DNA of 64,000 bases from Patellaria atrata CBS 101060. Taxonomy: Eukaryota > Ascomycota > Dothideomycetes > Patellariales > Patellariaceae. The notes under the pieces are model-generated. The model ran no database searches. It was not told where the DNA came from and worked only from the letters and a program-made list of their open reading frames with translations. This document shows, piece by piece, positions 45,059 through 56,953 of this stretch. The stretch is from the NCBI GenBank assembly GCA_010093705.1, contig MU006093.1:1441662-1505661 (forward strand). The letters run 5' to 3'. How positions within the stretch are numbered: the stretch's first letter is position 1; every line of letters starts with the position of its first letter. Both the position numbers and the translations under genes were made by a program.

Positions 45059-46753
45059 ATGCTGAGTAGACGGAGTCATGTCTGCTGGAATAGGCGATTC
45101 GCACTTTTCCGCACATTTTATACCAACTTATTGAAGATGGACAAAAGAACCTACCAAGATGCGCTTGAAGCGCTCAATACGCTTCAGTCCAACTTCGCCG
45201 CCGTGCAGGCAATTCGCGATTCGGGATTCGCTGCGCACAAAGTCGCAATACAAGAGATGATTGAGTGGTGTAGAAAGATAGGTTATGAGGTGTGCGGCTC
45301 CCCCCATACTATGTCATCCCCACCGTTTGAGTATTCGCTGAGTTCCTCCAAGCCCTCGGATTTTGATCGTATCAAACCGATACATGTAGCTGGTACTAAA
45401 GGCAAAGGCTCTACCAGCGCGTTTATCTCCTCTATCTTGACGCAGTATCGCCAACCTACTACTCAATCCTCACCTAGACTCGACAAAGTTGGACTGTTCA
45501 CTTCTCCTCATCTCCGGTTTGTTCGCGAACGTATCCAGATTAACAATGAGCCATTATCAGAGGAGCAGTTCGCCCGATACTTCTTTGAGCTCTGGGATCG
45601 TATGGAGATGGCTTCTCCCACTAAAGATGGGGGTAGCGCGGTGCAGAAACCGATGTATTTCCGTTATCTTACGTTGATGGCATTACATGCATATTTCTCG
45701 GAATCCGTAAATACAGCGATTATAGAATGCGGTATAGGAGGCGAGTACGATAGTACAAATGTCCTAGTCCACCCAACCATCACAGCAGTTACGAGCTTAG
45801 GTATAGATCATACGGCAATGCTAGGCTCAACGATTGGAGAGATTGCATGGCAAAAAGCAGGAATCTTTAAACCAGGAGCACAAGCTTTCACAGTTCCGCA
45901 GCCAGAAGAAGCTATGAATGTTCTAAGACAACGCGCATCAAAGAAGGGCGTGGACCTAGTTGTCGTAAAACGCCATCCAGACCTCGATAAAATTACACTC
46001 GGTCTCCGTGCTGATTTTCAAAAAACAAATGCGAGTCTTGCAGTTGCGGTTGCGGCGAGCCATCTCCGTGCTTTAGGGTACACGAATATTCCAAATTATC
46101 CCGAGCTTCTAAATCAACCGCTGCCACCTGAGTTCAGGCGCGGCTTGGAACAGGTTCGATGGCCAGGTCGCGCTGATATTCGTAAGGAGAACAATATCAC
46201 ATGGCATCTTGACGGATGCCATACCTTAGAAAGTATCGAACTTCTAGGTCGCTGGTTTTCTGAGCAAATTGCATTGTCAGATGGAAAGAATGCTTCACCA
46301 TCTTCCGGTCTCGATATAGAGAGAGCAGTTGCAAGGCACACCCGTATTCTGGTCTTCAACCAGCAGACCCGTGATGCAAACGGACTCGCTAAGTCTTTAC
46401 ATCGCGTCCTTTCATCATCTTTATCTTCGTCCCAACCGTTTACACATGCAGTCTTCTGCACAAACACAACATATCCATCTGGTTTCAATCCCGATTTGAT
46501 ATCGTTGAATGCAGATTCAATATCAGTAGATGCCCTAACGGTACAAAACGCCTTAGCGGAAATGTGGAAGAAACTAGATGGCGCAACGGAAGTAAAAGTT
46601 GTTAAGTCTATAAAAGACGCTCTTGACTGGTGCAGAGAAGTTGCAAGCACACACGGATACCAGAAGGGGACTGACAGGGAGGTCGAAGTGCTCATAACGG
46701 GGAGTATGCACCTTGTAGGTGGTGCACTTGAGGTTTTAGAGACTGGAAATTAA
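45059..46753 (+). CDS. MET7: Folylpolyglutamate synthase
   Basis: ATP-dependent enzyme that adds gamma-linked glutamates to folates, retaining them in cytosol and mitochondria. Single exon. The first ATG in frame is 45059 (564 aa), after a GTG at 45044. The leader MLSRRSHVCWNRRFALFRTF is basic and fits mitochondrial targeting. A second ATG at 45137 (MDKRTYQDALEALNTLQSN) would give the cytosolic form, as known for FPGS. Motifs are intact: the P-loop HVAGTKGKGST (residues 109-119), GLFTSPHLRFVRERIQIN, ECGIGGEYDSTN (from Glu223), LGIDHTAMLGSTIGEIAWQK AGIFKPG (space marks a break) and WPGRADI with WHLDGCHTLESI. A second family member starts about 570 bp downstream on the same strand. Confidence 0.95.
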   Translation: MLSRRSHVCWNRRFALFRTFYTNLLKMDKRTYQDALEALNTLQSNFAAVQAIRDSGFAAHKVAIQEMIEWCRKIGYEVCGSPHTMSSPPFEYSLSSSKPSDFDRIKPIHVAGTKGKGSTSAFISSILTQYRQPTTQSSPRLDKVGLFTSPHLRFVRERIQINNEPLSEEQFARYFFELWDRMEMASPTKDGGSAVQKPMYFRYLTLMALHAYFSESVNTAIIECGIGGEYDSTNVLVHPTITAVTSLGIDHTAMLGSTIGEIAWQKAGIFKPGAQAFTVPQPEEAMNVLRQRASKKGVDLVVVKRHPDLDKITLGLRADFQKTNASLAVAVAASHLRALGYTNIPNYPELLNQPLPPEFRRGLEQVRWPGRADIRKENNITWHLDGCHTLESIELLGRWFSEQIALSDGKNASPSSGLDIERAVARHTRILVFNQQTRDANGLAKSLHRVLSSSLSSSQPFTHAVFCTNTTYPSGFNPDLISLNADSISVDALTVQNALAEMWKKLDGATEVKVVKSIKDALDWCREVASTHGYQKGTDREVEVLITGSMHLVGGALEVLETGN

Positions 46754-47319
46754 GTCTCTTCCTGAACAAAAGAGAGGAATCGTAATGGTCTGTTTACTCA
46801 CATTGGGACTGAAGGCAGAATCGCTCTCTAAGCATTTCAACAGCTTTTAAGGTGGTATAAAAGGGGTGGATAGGAGCCACGGGAGCATAATTTAGGCGCT
46901 GTAGAGGGCATGGAGCGCAAGCTCAAAAGATTCAACACTTTTAAGGCCAATACCTAGCTTAAGAACCTGTATACGATGTTCAGCTGATAAAGTTAGGATT
47001 TGTACCCTTTTTCTTGAGTGCCTAGGGTATGGTGAACATGTACCATAAAGGGAGTACTTCCCAAAGAGGCAAGTCCGAAGCTTCGCACGTGATCTCTGAT
47101 TCCACCTCAGTTCTCGTCCTGTGGTCCAGACCATACCTTAATTCCCCACAATCACAGCAATTATCATTGTCTCTATTCTGCTTGATCTACTACAAGATCG
47201 TTTCATCAAAAGGAGTTACAGCTCGTGACTTTCAGATTATTGGTAATCTCGTACTGAACAACACATTCTACTATTTCGCATGCATGAGGGTTGGGTCCAT
47301 ATTAAGAAGTTCACATAGA
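46754..47319. other. Spacer between tandem FPGS genes
   Basis: About 570 bp containing the first gene's 3' end and the second gene's promoter. No complete gene. Confidence 0.5.
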
Positions 47320-48878
47320 ATGGAAAAGACGTATGAAGTAAAGATCAGAAGCTCTGGCCGTGTGATATCTTCTAATATCCTCTAGAATGCTTTATTGATT
47401 CTAAAAAGTAGGGTACGGCCACAGCGTCCAACTAGGGATATTTCTCTTAGAGGCGATGTTCCCCAAACAATTCCAATCCGTAGGGACTCGGACTTTCGAG
47501 GGACTCCAAGCATCATTGGCATGTCAAAATGGCTCCAGTGGCTTGGACATGACGATAAAGATATCAGCCGTTTAAACATTATCCATGTAGCCGGCACAAA
47601 AGGCAAAGGTAGCACTTGTGCCTTTGCCGAATCCTTTCTCAGAGCACATGGTCAACGAACAGGATTTCCTCAGAAAACTGGAATGTATACATCACCGCAC
47701 TTGCTCTCTCCGGAAGAAAGGATCCGAATAAACTTTCAACCAATCTCACGGGATCTCCTGACAAAGTACTTCTTCGAGGTATATGAAACATTGAAAGAGA
47801 AGAGCCCGCCAGAAGAATTTGGACGTGTTCCCCGATATCTGCAATTATGGGCGCTTGTTTCATTTCATACCTTTCTCAGAGAGAGAATCGATGTAGCTAT
47901 TGTCGAAACTCACCATGGAGGAGAGTATGATGCAACGAACTTTATCCAACATCCAGCTGCTACGGTAATTGCAAAGCTGGGGATGGACCATATAGCGCAA
48001 CTTGGGCCTACAATCGAAAATATCGCGTGGCATAAAGCTGGGATCTTCAAACCGGGAGCTCCAGCGTTTTCGACCTTCCAGGCGCCCTCACTTGCAAAAG
48101 TGCTCGAGACCCGTGCACGGGAGAAAGGTGTACAGTTGAAATTTGTTTCCGACGAAACTGACCTTCCAGATGATACTTTAAAACTGACATCTCACGTCCA
48201 AAGACAGAATGCCGCACTAGCTCTTGCTGCTGTGGAAAGCGTACTAGACCGACGTGGGTTGAAGCTCACGCGAGATGATGTCGAAGTTGGGGCACAACAA
48301 TTTTCGTGGCCTGGTCGGTTTCAAATAATCAATGACGATGCTCAAAAATGGTTTCTAGACGGAGCTCATAACGATATTAGTGTCAGAGAAGCTGCTAGAT
48401 GGTTCGCTGACGCCCATATACTGTTATCGCGGGAGCACAATCCCGCACTGCGTGTTCTGATATGGAGCCAGATCTCCGACCAAAGGGAGAGTCTAGAAGT
48501 ACTTGAAATTCTAGCGAGGACTCTGAAAGAGTACAATGTACCAATTCAGCATGTTATATTCAGTACATATAATGAACATGAGGGATCGGGTAAGTATATT
48601 GTTCAAATGCTTATAATGCAAGATCGGGGAATTAACTGGTAATAGGGACTTCGTCTCGCCGTGGAATTGATATCCACGATCTTTGGCAACAGTATTCAGA
48701 TAAGTGGAGATCCGTTGATCCGGATGCCCGCATCTACGAGGAACCCACAATCGACTCCGCGATGTTGCAGGCGCAGGAGCTCTCAGCATCCGAAGGAGAT
48801 GCGCATATCTTGCTAACGGGAAGCCAGTATCTTATTGGTGGTGCGCTTCGCATTTTGCAGAGAAGGATCAAGATTTAG
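47320..48878 (+). CDS. Diverged folylpolyglutamate synthase paralogue
   Basis: Member of the Mur-ligase/FPGS family arranged in tandem with the gene at 45059. Exons 47320-47337, 47386-48589 and 48646-48878 give 484 aa. The tiny first exon (MEKTYE) joins NALLILKSRVRPQRPTRD, matching the family's opening helix. A further in-frame ATG at 47284 (MRVGSILRSSHR) could supply a mitochondrial leader. The P-loop HVAGTKGKGST is at about 73-83, with GMYTSPHLLSPEERIRINFQ, GMDHIAQLGPTIENIAWHKA, WPGRFQI and WFLDGAHNDIS. Two points differ from the neighbour. The usual LQSN motif after the first helix is absent, and ECGIGGEYD is here ETHHGGEYD, so two His (182-183) replace Gly-Ile next to the Mg-binding Glu. 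The reading frame is open throughout, so it is probably expressed; whether it still acts on folates is unknown. Confidence 0.88.
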
Positions 48879-49107
48879 TTGAATCGGGATATACCCTTCG
48901 GCTACCACATTTAAGAAGGTCGCTCTATAGATGAGCATTATCAATTGTTCAGCGTATCGTAAGTGCCCATGTTTCATATCGCTGGTTTATTTGGAAATGG
49001 TGTCTGAATATGTATATTAGGCCGTTACGACTCGTTACTGATCATGTTATAACTTCTTTATCATAACCAACTCGAACGAGATTTAGATCTCAACTGCTAT
49101 ACGGCAA

Positions 49108-51060
49108 TCAAAGAACAGCGACCCACTCCCAGTGGTCATCTACACCGACTATACCATCCGCCATCAGGACCTCCCCATCCATGATCCCAGAGATAAAAGC
49201 CTCCCCAACAAGTCTCATCTTTGACCCTTCCCGTCGTAGGATATAAGGAACACTGGCTCCCCTTACGATGCAAATCGAGTCTTCTCGTTCTGTACGCTCT
49301 GGTACGAGTCCGATACTTCCTGACGTTGTCAGAGCTGGTCTCCTTTTCAAAGCGGTAACTTTGAGTTGCTGTTCATAGTCTCCCAATCCCAACTCTACCA
49401 GATCAAGGTTGTCGATATTGACTGAAGTCAGGTCGCCGATCTGTTCTATTAGTTGGTTCACGACGATTCGGCTAAGTCGGTCCTTGGCTCTTCCACGTCG
49501 CAACGCCTGGTCTGCTACTGCTGTCTTGTATACAGTACGCAAATCTACCATGGAGTTTTCTGCACAGCAGTCCTTCCTTAAACCCGTTAAACCATGCAAA
49601 TCTTTGAGCCACTCACCCACGTTGTGATGCTCTCCCCACTTGCGGCCTAACCTACAAACTTTCGAGACTATTCGAATATAGACTAATAAGTCCCTTTCTG
49701 TATCAAAATTTACCAGTGGAAGCTTTCTTGGTGGCTCTAGCGGCGCCAAACCACCCGATGCAAAAAAGGGAGGCTGCATGACCAACTTCGGCAACTGTGA
49801 AGAGCGGTCGGTTGCACATTGCTGGAGCATATTACCAGGTAAAGGATTAGACCAATCTGGTACCCACGAGGGCAAATTTCCATGCCTCTTATAGGAATTG
49901 TTCATAGAGAGTATTTCATATAATCCTTTACATATCAAAGCCCTAGCGGTCTGTATGAAGACGTGTTCCGTGGACTTGGAGTAATCGGAGAGAATTCCTA
50001 GGTCCTCGCTGTCTTCGGAAATACCCAAAAATGCGAGAACCTTATCTCGAGGGTCAGTCGACTTGAATCTCGATAACCGGCGAATGAGATAGATGAGTGG
50101 AGAAATTTCCTTAGTTCTTCTTACTTTTAGGAGATCGATTGCGGTGCTGGGATTTATTTCTAAGAGAGCCTTGTTTTCAGCTCCCCCGTGCAGGAGGAAA
50201 TAAAGGCGATAGTTCCGTATCAGACGAAGGGCATAGTGAAGCGATTCCTCGGGCACTGATTTCGTTCCGCAGGCGAAAGAAATGCTACCAGCAACAGTTA
50301 CCTCTTGGACCACCCATGCGCGCTCCCAGTACGGCCGACGAAGCAAAGAATGGAGCGAAGATACGACAGAAACACCATTTCTCCTCTTGAAGGAAACCTC
50401 TAGATCCTTTACGAACGCATCAAGAGCTGCTTCCGCTATATCCAACTCCGGTACAGAATTCAGTTCATCTGGTGTCTTTCCTGTCATATTCCTCTTCCTC
50501 CTTCGCTCGCATACGCTCCTCAATTGTAAAGCAGGCGTGCTTCCGATCCTCAACTCTCTCGCCTTGCTACCAAATGCTCGAATCCACTCCATCGCTTCAT
50601 CACTCCCCTCACCACCAGGGCCCAACCATGCCACAACTTCCGTCGCACGCTCATATATTTCTTTCATGCGTTGTACCTGCTCACTCTTTTCCACCACATC
50701 TTCTTGGTTAATACACAGCGCATCCGCCCACAACATAATAGGCTCATCTTGAGATCGAAGATGGCGTAGCGCTTGGTCTAGGTTCGCCGTCACTGGGACT
50801 CGTACGTTGTCCACGGTTATATTTCGCCGTCCGCCACCTTGGCACCACGCATACGAGAGCGCAATATAGGATGGTGCTTCATGGAGGCTGAGGACATGGA
50901 GACGGCAGAATATAGGTGAGCTTAGCTGCACGATACTGAGGCAGGTCGAAGACTTGAGGATGCTCTCTTGCAGTGTGAATTTCTCACGAAGGGGAAGGAG
51001 CTCGAGAAGACGGACTTGGTGGAGAGGGGGAAGGAGGGGTTCATAGTGGTACGAAGTCAT
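49108..51060 (-). CDS. HET-domain (heterokaryon incompatibility) protein
   Basis: Family of fungal allorecognition proteins whose HET domain can trigger death of fused cells; most members have unknown partners. Single exon, 650 aa, ATG at 51060. The HET domain spans about residues 60-265: APSYIALSYAWCQGG, ITVDNVRVPVTANLDQALRH, MLWADALCINQEDVVEKSEQ, VQRMKEIYERATEVVAWLG and YWERAWVVQEVTVAG. A tail of about 390 residues follows, with DPRDKVLAFLGIS and NLPSWVPDWS, the usual companions of the domain in large HET proteins. No WD40, NACHT or other partner domain is present. The last 40 residues (SICIVRGASVPYILRRE; DGEVLMADGIVGVDDHW) fit the common family C-terminus. The frame is intact. Confidence 0.93.
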   Translation of the reverse strand: MTSYHYEPLLPPLHQVRLLELLPLREKFTLQESILKSSTCLSIVQLSSPIFCRLHVLSLHEAPSYIALSYAWCQGGGRRNITVDNVRVPVTANLDQALRHLRSQDEPIMLWADALCINQEDVVEKSEQVQRMKEIYERATEVVAWLGPGGEGSDEAMEWIRAFGSKARELRIGSTPALQLRSVCERRRKRNMTGKTPDELNSVPELDIAEAALDAFVKDLEVSFKRRNGVSVVSSLHSLLRRPYWERAWVVQEVTVAGSISFACGTKSVPEESLHYALRLIRNYRLYFLLHGGAENKALLEINPSTAIDLLKVRRTKEISPLIYLIRRLSRFKSTDPRDKVLAFLGISEDSEDLGILSDYSKSTEHVFIQTARALICKGLYEILSMNNSYKRHGNLPSWVPDWSNPLPGNMLQQCATDRSSQLPKLVMQPPFFASGGLAPLEPPRKLPLVNFDTERDLLVYIRIVSKVCRLGRKWGEHHNVGEWLKDLHGLTGLRKDCCAENSMVDLRTVYKTAVADQALRRGRAKDRLSRIVVNQLIEQIGDLTSVNIDNLDLVELGLGDYEQQLKVTALKRRPALTTSGSIGLVPERTEREDSICIVRGASVPYILRREGSKMRLVGEAFISGIMDGEVLMADGIVGVDDHWEWVAVL

Positions 51061-52013
51061 GGTAAGTTCATTTGATTTGACAATCGAAGGGGAGTCGATG
51101 CATCAAGAGGACTTGTTCACAGCTTTGAGGCCGTTCTGTAGGTATTCAGGCCGAACTCCAGAAGTATAGCTATCAGCATTAAATTCAAAGAGTATACAAG
51201 GCATCAAGGGCCCGACAATAGTTGCACAACTAAAATACTAGAACACCGGACCTTTGACACGACTTTCAACACCAGCTCTCCGCAAGGCTGAAACTCACCC
51301 ATCACCCCGGTTGAAGCTTTCACAAGCTTTCCCACCCTGCATTCCAGCCTTCTCAAAACAATCCCCTACTTATTCCCTCCACTCAATCCCCTATATCCCT
51401 CGTAACAACATCAAAACTCCATAAACCCCGATGGCTTATAGCTACCGTAGACGCCTGGTTTCAAACCCTAAAACAAACTTCCTACACGAACGGTTTAGGA
51501 AGTTTGAGCGTACGGGGTAGTCAATCGGTTAGATATTCTAAGGGTTCTGTCCACTGGTATTCGGCTGCGTCCGAGGGCGGTTGCATAGTATTACAATGGA
51601 CAGGGCTGTGGTTGGAGTTCGTGTTGCGTGGGGGCCGGAACGGAGGGAACGCGTGGTCCTTGCTGGGACGTGAGGTGGAATTATAGAAACGGTTTGCTCT
51701 TGTATAATGGATTGAGTGAGGATAAAGTTATCTAGATTTGATAACATATGTGTTTTTGATTCTAATACCACAAGCTATCATTGCAGTTCTTTAGAGCGAT
51801 TGTTGCTTCGTCACGAGGAAATTTTTGGAGTGATATACCAATTTTATGCTTCTATATATTTATTGCACTATCATTTTCCCATCCTACTGCCATACTAAGT
51901 GATTTTTATCCATTATCGTACAATGACTTTTACAGATCCACAATATTATACATGGTTCCCAATAACCTCCCAAAACGCCGTACCATGCAAATCCATGAAT
52001 GAAACATTACACC
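51061..52013. other. Intergenic region
   Basis: About 950 bp between the HET promoter side and the tyrosinase 3' end. Short ORFs have no support. Confidence 0.5.
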
Positions 52014-53984
52014 TTAGTTCGCGCTATCCGTAACCGCCGAATGGGTACTCCATCCACCCACCCAGACTGGGAAATCACTAGCCGACTCGGCCGGCTTAAT
52101 CTCGATACTCTGGACCACGACCTTAAAATCCGGGACGTCCGTCTTCGGCACGATAACCCCCTGTCTCTGGACCTCCCAATGCAGATTCTTAGCTAGATAT
52201 GCAACCACGGTCTCCTCATCGAGGCTCTCCAGCTCACCGGACTGATGCTTCTTCGCGAGCGCCTGGGTCAAAACGACGGAATTGGTGATCACAACGTCAT
52301 TATCCGGTGTATACGGATTCGACATCGAGGTCTGGGCACCGAGGAAGTTGGGGTCCTTAGCCCAGGCCTTGGGATCGTGGTTGAAGTCGCCGAGGAAGAG
52401 GCCGACGCTGAAGGTGCCCTCGAGGCCGATCCAGGGCATAGAGACCTTGGCGACATAGTCGCGGGGCGCGGTGGAGCTGCCATCAGCGCGCTTGGTGATG
52501 ATACCTTGAACGGTACTGCCGTAGAGGGCATTAATTTTCGCTTTGAGGGTGTCGTTAGTGGCACCGACGAGCTCGGGGTAGGTGTATCCGAAGTTTGTGA
52601 TGCCACGGGAGTTGGCGGAGGTGAAGAATGAGCCTGCCGTGTCCCTGTGGAAAGGAGTCAAGTTGGAGTTTGCGTTCTGGGAGCTCCCTTTCTTTATGGT
52701 GTACGTGGGACCCTTTTGGCTAGCGGATTCGACATAAGTTGATGGATAGAGCGCTTGCCAAAGAGCAAGCATGCGGTCCACATTGCAGTGATGAAGCCAA
52801 AATGCGGGATCGAAAGCTGCTGCGGGGGGCCAGCCCATATGTCCACTGCCAAAAGCGCTGTGGATGTTGTCATGAAGGGATTCAAGATTCCCAATCGAGC
52901 CTCCCGAAGCCTTGTTGCTGAAGGTTTGGTACTTCTGTGTCTGAGTGAACAACTTATATAATTGGGCACGGTTATAATTGAGATTGCCTTTCAACTCCTT
53001 TTCTAAGGCAGCATCATTGCTCACGGCGCTGGCTGTTGAAGAACTGGGCTGGCGTAAAGTTGTTTTCCACTCATCAAACGGTGGCATATTCTACAAGGTA
53101 TTAGACGACTACAGAAATTGACATCCGCGCTGGGAAACTTACATTATTAGGATCGGGGAAGTCAGCAGCCCGTAGGGGATTGAAATTATAGGTATACAAA
53201 GGATTCTGGATGGTTGCTGTAGTCCCATTCGGATAGGTGACAGAAATGGTCTTTGTCGACATGCTTGCCGGCATGACTGTTCCGCCTGCAGGATCAATCG
53301 CCCAATCCCAATAAGGGAGACGTAGTTCATTTGCCGCAGCGACGTATTTGTCTTTGTTGGTACCAGCGGGAAGAGCATTTGCTATTTCTTTCGCCTTCTG
53401 CTGAAGTACTTGCTATATTGATGTCAGTTGCAATTCAAGATTGAGCGCATCTTAACATTACCTCAAACAGGACTATGTAAGGCTTATGCCACGGCCCGAA
53501 TATATTGCTCCCGTGGGGACAGTATCCCCAATTTCCTGATCCCGAGACCCGGTCCCAGGCGGAATACGGTGCGCCATGTATCCCTTATTGTCCCGTTAGT
53601 TAAAAAAATACCAACTGACCAGAGCGCACCGAATCCAGACTGCCGGAACGATAACAATGATATGGATGCTTCCATCGGAGGCGAGAGGAGGAACCTACCG
53701 GCAATCTGATAATATGATTCCCGGGTCGTCTGGTCCATAGCCTTGAACCTCTCCATTGCTAGAAGGAAGAGATTCCACATCTCGGGTTTTGTGGAAGCCA
53801 AAGTACGAATCTCGAGGCGAGGTTGGACCCCTCCATCCGTCACACCAGTAATAGCGAAGTATTGTTGCTGCCGCGACTTTATTGCGTGTGGTAGTTCAGA
53901 ATTGTGCTCTAATGGCAGAGCGAGAGAGTATTTAAGGTTTAGTGATGCTGCTAGGAAGCAGACAACCTTAGAGAAGGAAACCAT
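52014..53984 (-). CDS. Tyrosinase with signal peptide
   Basis: Type-3 copper oxidase that hydroxylates monophenols and oxidises diphenols, often for melanin or defence. Exons 53699-53984, 53462-53583, 53143-53412 and 52014-53090 give 584 aa. The N-terminus (MVSFSKVVCFLAASLNLKYS LALP, break added) looks like a signal peptide, so the protein is probably secreted. Copper A ligands are His98 in GIHGAPY, His119 in GYCPHG and His128 in FGPWHKPY. Copper B ligands are His299 and His303 in LHDNIHSAFG and His326/327 in FDPAFWLHHCNVDRM. LPYWDWAIDP is typical. The intron between exons 1 and 2 is about 115 bp. It contains an exon-like stretch that would break the GIHG motif if used. The C-terminal 200 residues form the beta-rich cap region (WEVQRQGVIVP, SDFPVWVGGWSTHS) with no membrane anchor. 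Confidence 0.93.
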
Positions 53985-54114
53985 AAAGATTCTGAGGTCT
54001 CGAGTAACCCTCGAAACTGGTAGAAAAGATGAACGAACGACTTAATAGAATTAAAAAAGAGCTCAGAATAATAATGAATCAGAGAAAGTCATGGTATCTT
54101 GAGACCTCCCTGGA

Positions 54115-54124
54115 CATTATATAC
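54115..54124 (-). promoter_or_regulatory. TATA-like box of tyrosinase gene
   Basis: Reads GTATATAATG on the minus strand, about 130 bp upstream of the tyrosinase ATG at 53984. Confidence 0.5.
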
Positions 54125-56820
54125 TCTCTGGCCGGACCAACTGAAGTACAATTCAAAACCATGATACAACATATCTAAAATTATCAGACCTAACTTCGTT
54201 CTAATTATTTTTCCTGGCGAGTGCATATGTCAGACTATCGGATGTCCCGAATGAGCCTAACAGGACGGTTAGGTAAGAATATTTCGGGTTGGCCCTGGAC
54301 TGTCAGACTAGGAATGCGGTGCACCACTTACGTGACTGGAGAGAATATACTCCATTGGACTGAATTGAAGCAAGAAGTGTAGTCTGACAGCTCAGCAGTC
54401 AGCACTGGATGTGTGATCTGCCTACTGCGGGTACTTGCTTGAAGCGCGCAAAGGCTCTGTTAGGCAATGGCCTCATGCACGAAGAGTTAAACACACGGTC
54501 GTATGGGTTAGTCCTGATCACATATGGAAATTGCAAATTAGTTTCGACAGCCTAGAGATGTCGGGAAGGCTTCTAGAATTGGACGACAACTCTCTTTCAG
54601 CTAGTTGATATGCCGGTAGCTGCGCTGGCGCTGCGTTTCACAGAAGCTTTTCTTTGGTTTATCCGGTCGTCGTACTCCTACGAGCCTTCGACCAAGGATC
54701 CGTAAGTTGTTGTAAGAAGGGGAACTGAGTCAGAGCTGATGATGATCTCCTTGATCCTAGGGGACGGGACGCACACCCGCTGAGCTGGAAAGGTGGAATA
54801 CCACGAATTTACGAATTCACGATGAGGTGATGTTCTTTCAAGCCGGCGAGTGTTGTACCGTATATTGTATTGTATATTTTAACTGTCTCCCTCGGCTGAG
54901 GTCTTTGTAGACTCAACTGAAGAAGGTAAGCTTTGCGCAGCTAACCAAAACTAGCTTTGATTAACCGTAAGCTTATTAGCGCTGCTATTATCTAGATACG
55001 CAAAGACGGAGGATTTTGGTTATTTTTAATGACTTCCTTTACAAAACTTCATCTACTGTACTTAGATACAGTACCTACTTGATGCCCACCTTTGGATGCC
55101 GTAAGACACTCGACAGCAAACATCTGGAGTGAGGATTGTGTACTGTACAGTTAACTACAAACTCACCGAGCACGGGTATACGGACGCGTGCTAGAACCAC
55201 TTAATATTGGCCTGCTGCACGTCTTCTCTCTATATTAAATGGCGCGGCTAGAATTCTCGATTGCGATATCATCAATCATCAATCCGTTCGTCTAGCACAA
55301 GCGCCTGTATTGTACGTGGTCCCTGTTACTCCTGTAGGACTACAAAGGATCCCGAGCGGTTCGTATCGCTCTCGTCGATCATTTCGCTTTCTCCTGCTCT
55401 CTGTAATAAAATGCACTACAGTCTTTATGTCAGTCCGTGGCTTGATAGAGAGAGGTCTGGATGCTGGTCTGAGCGATTGACTGATGACCTTTGACCCTTT
55501 TTAACCTCCATCCTCTTCTTCTCCAAGTTCTTCCAATCCAAGTTCGATTTCCTCCGATTTAGCCAGTAATAACAATGCATCGGCTGGGCGGCTTTTATGT
55601 TTCGAATTCTGATAGTTCTACAGCTGAGAGCGTGAGTGATACATATTATTTCCGATCCATCATCCAGGATAACACGAGGCAGAATCATAAGGCACAGTCC
55701 AAGCTCATCTAGGGCTCAGTCTGGTTGCACACCCCATCTATTCTCGCCCAGTTATCATGCGTAGACCTTATGAGGTGACCCTGTAGGCAGGTAAAGGCAA
55801 TATACCATGTGCGAAGCAGCCCTTGGGATTGGGATCTGATCGTCGCGTTCGTACCGCGGAGACCAATCTATTGCAACATGCACATTCGGTACGAGGGACA
55901 AGAGTTTAGGCGAAGAGAATAACATTAAAGAATTACACCATCTCTATCGTCAAGTTAGCAATGCTTAATAAAGATCACTTAGGGACAATGCTCAGAGTCC
56001 TTCGAAGGATGCGTCTGATACCGATCGAGTGCTAATCCAGGTGTCTCTTTTCTCGCTACTTTCTCTGCACCGCCTGTACTTCGAGAGATGCATACAAGCC
56101 AGGATTTGAACCGATCGGCCTTGGAAGTTATGTCGATCTCGCCTGGTATGGCTACTACTAAATACAGAAGCACACATCTATAGACTCAAATTTTATGCCG
56201 GAACCAATTAGCCTTCATTGTGGGTACTCGTTTGATGTTTGAAAAAGAACTTCTAGATTCTGACGGGAAACAGTCGACGACAAGACTGGCGGGTGATACG
56301 GAAGAAACAACGAGAACGGATTCACCGCCGCTTGATTTACCATGGAAGAGTGTAATAGGACAACTGTACGAATTTTGCATAGTAAGCGCGTGGTACACTA
56401 TATTGTAGGCTGTAAGTACATAAACTTCAATTGCCACCACAATCATAGAGTCAACCCCATTTGTCCCAAAGCACAGTGAGATGTTGTACTTGACCAGAGT
56501 TGGAACACAATCTAACGTGAGGGAGCACTATCGCACGGGTCCAATAATTTCGTCAAGAAGTGGGAGTTGACCTACAGGCTACACGTGTGTGTCCGGATTT
56601 CCGTTATGGATTATATCAGAACGGTTCTATAATACTAAATAAGGTGACAACGATGTCGACGTTACACTTTCCACGGTTATGGAACCCACCAGAAATCCGA
56701 GAGATCAACCTTTAGAGTGCATTTTTCAATCCCCTAAGAACTTTTGTACGTACTCGTACATTTGCTCGCAGTTCCAACCAAAGGGTTGGACGTTCGGTAC
56801 CGTTAAGCTTACAAGAACAC

Positions 56821-56830
56821 TAAATATATG
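56821..56830 (+). promoter_or_regulatory. TATA-like box of small secreted-protein gene
   Basis: TAAATATATG, about 125 bp upstream of the ATG at 56954. It is followed by a CT-rich leader (TTTCTCGCTCTTCAATTTCC), as is common at fungal transcription starts. Confidence 0.45.
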
Positions 56831-56953
56831 ATCGCACTTCAATTTCATTTACTCAGTTACATTCATTCACACTAAGAACAGACTTCCCGTTTCCCAGGTT
56901 CTTTCTCGCTCTTCAATTTCCTCTCAGGAACTTTCACATAAGACACTGCATCC

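Larger units (their letters stand above)
53985..56953. other. Gene-poor region (3.0 kb)
   Basis: No gene recognised. Contains TGTACTGTACAGTT-type palindromic words (near 55070 and 55138) and an AT-rich stretch around 54850. ORFs near 55261 and 56220 lack family features, and the latter starts with GTG. Confidence 0.5.

Noticed and set aside
46892-47134. Minus-strand frame ending SFELALHALYSA, resembling the first helix of FPGS
   Set aside because: Only about ten residues look alike, on the wrong strand, and the frame stops there; the downstream FPGS gene has its own matching first exon.
53575-53700. Extra exon inside the first tyrosinase intron (TCTGGATTCGGTGCGCTCTG)
   Set aside because: Using it would insert residues into the copper-binding GIHG motif or shift frame; a single intron gives the family sequence directly.
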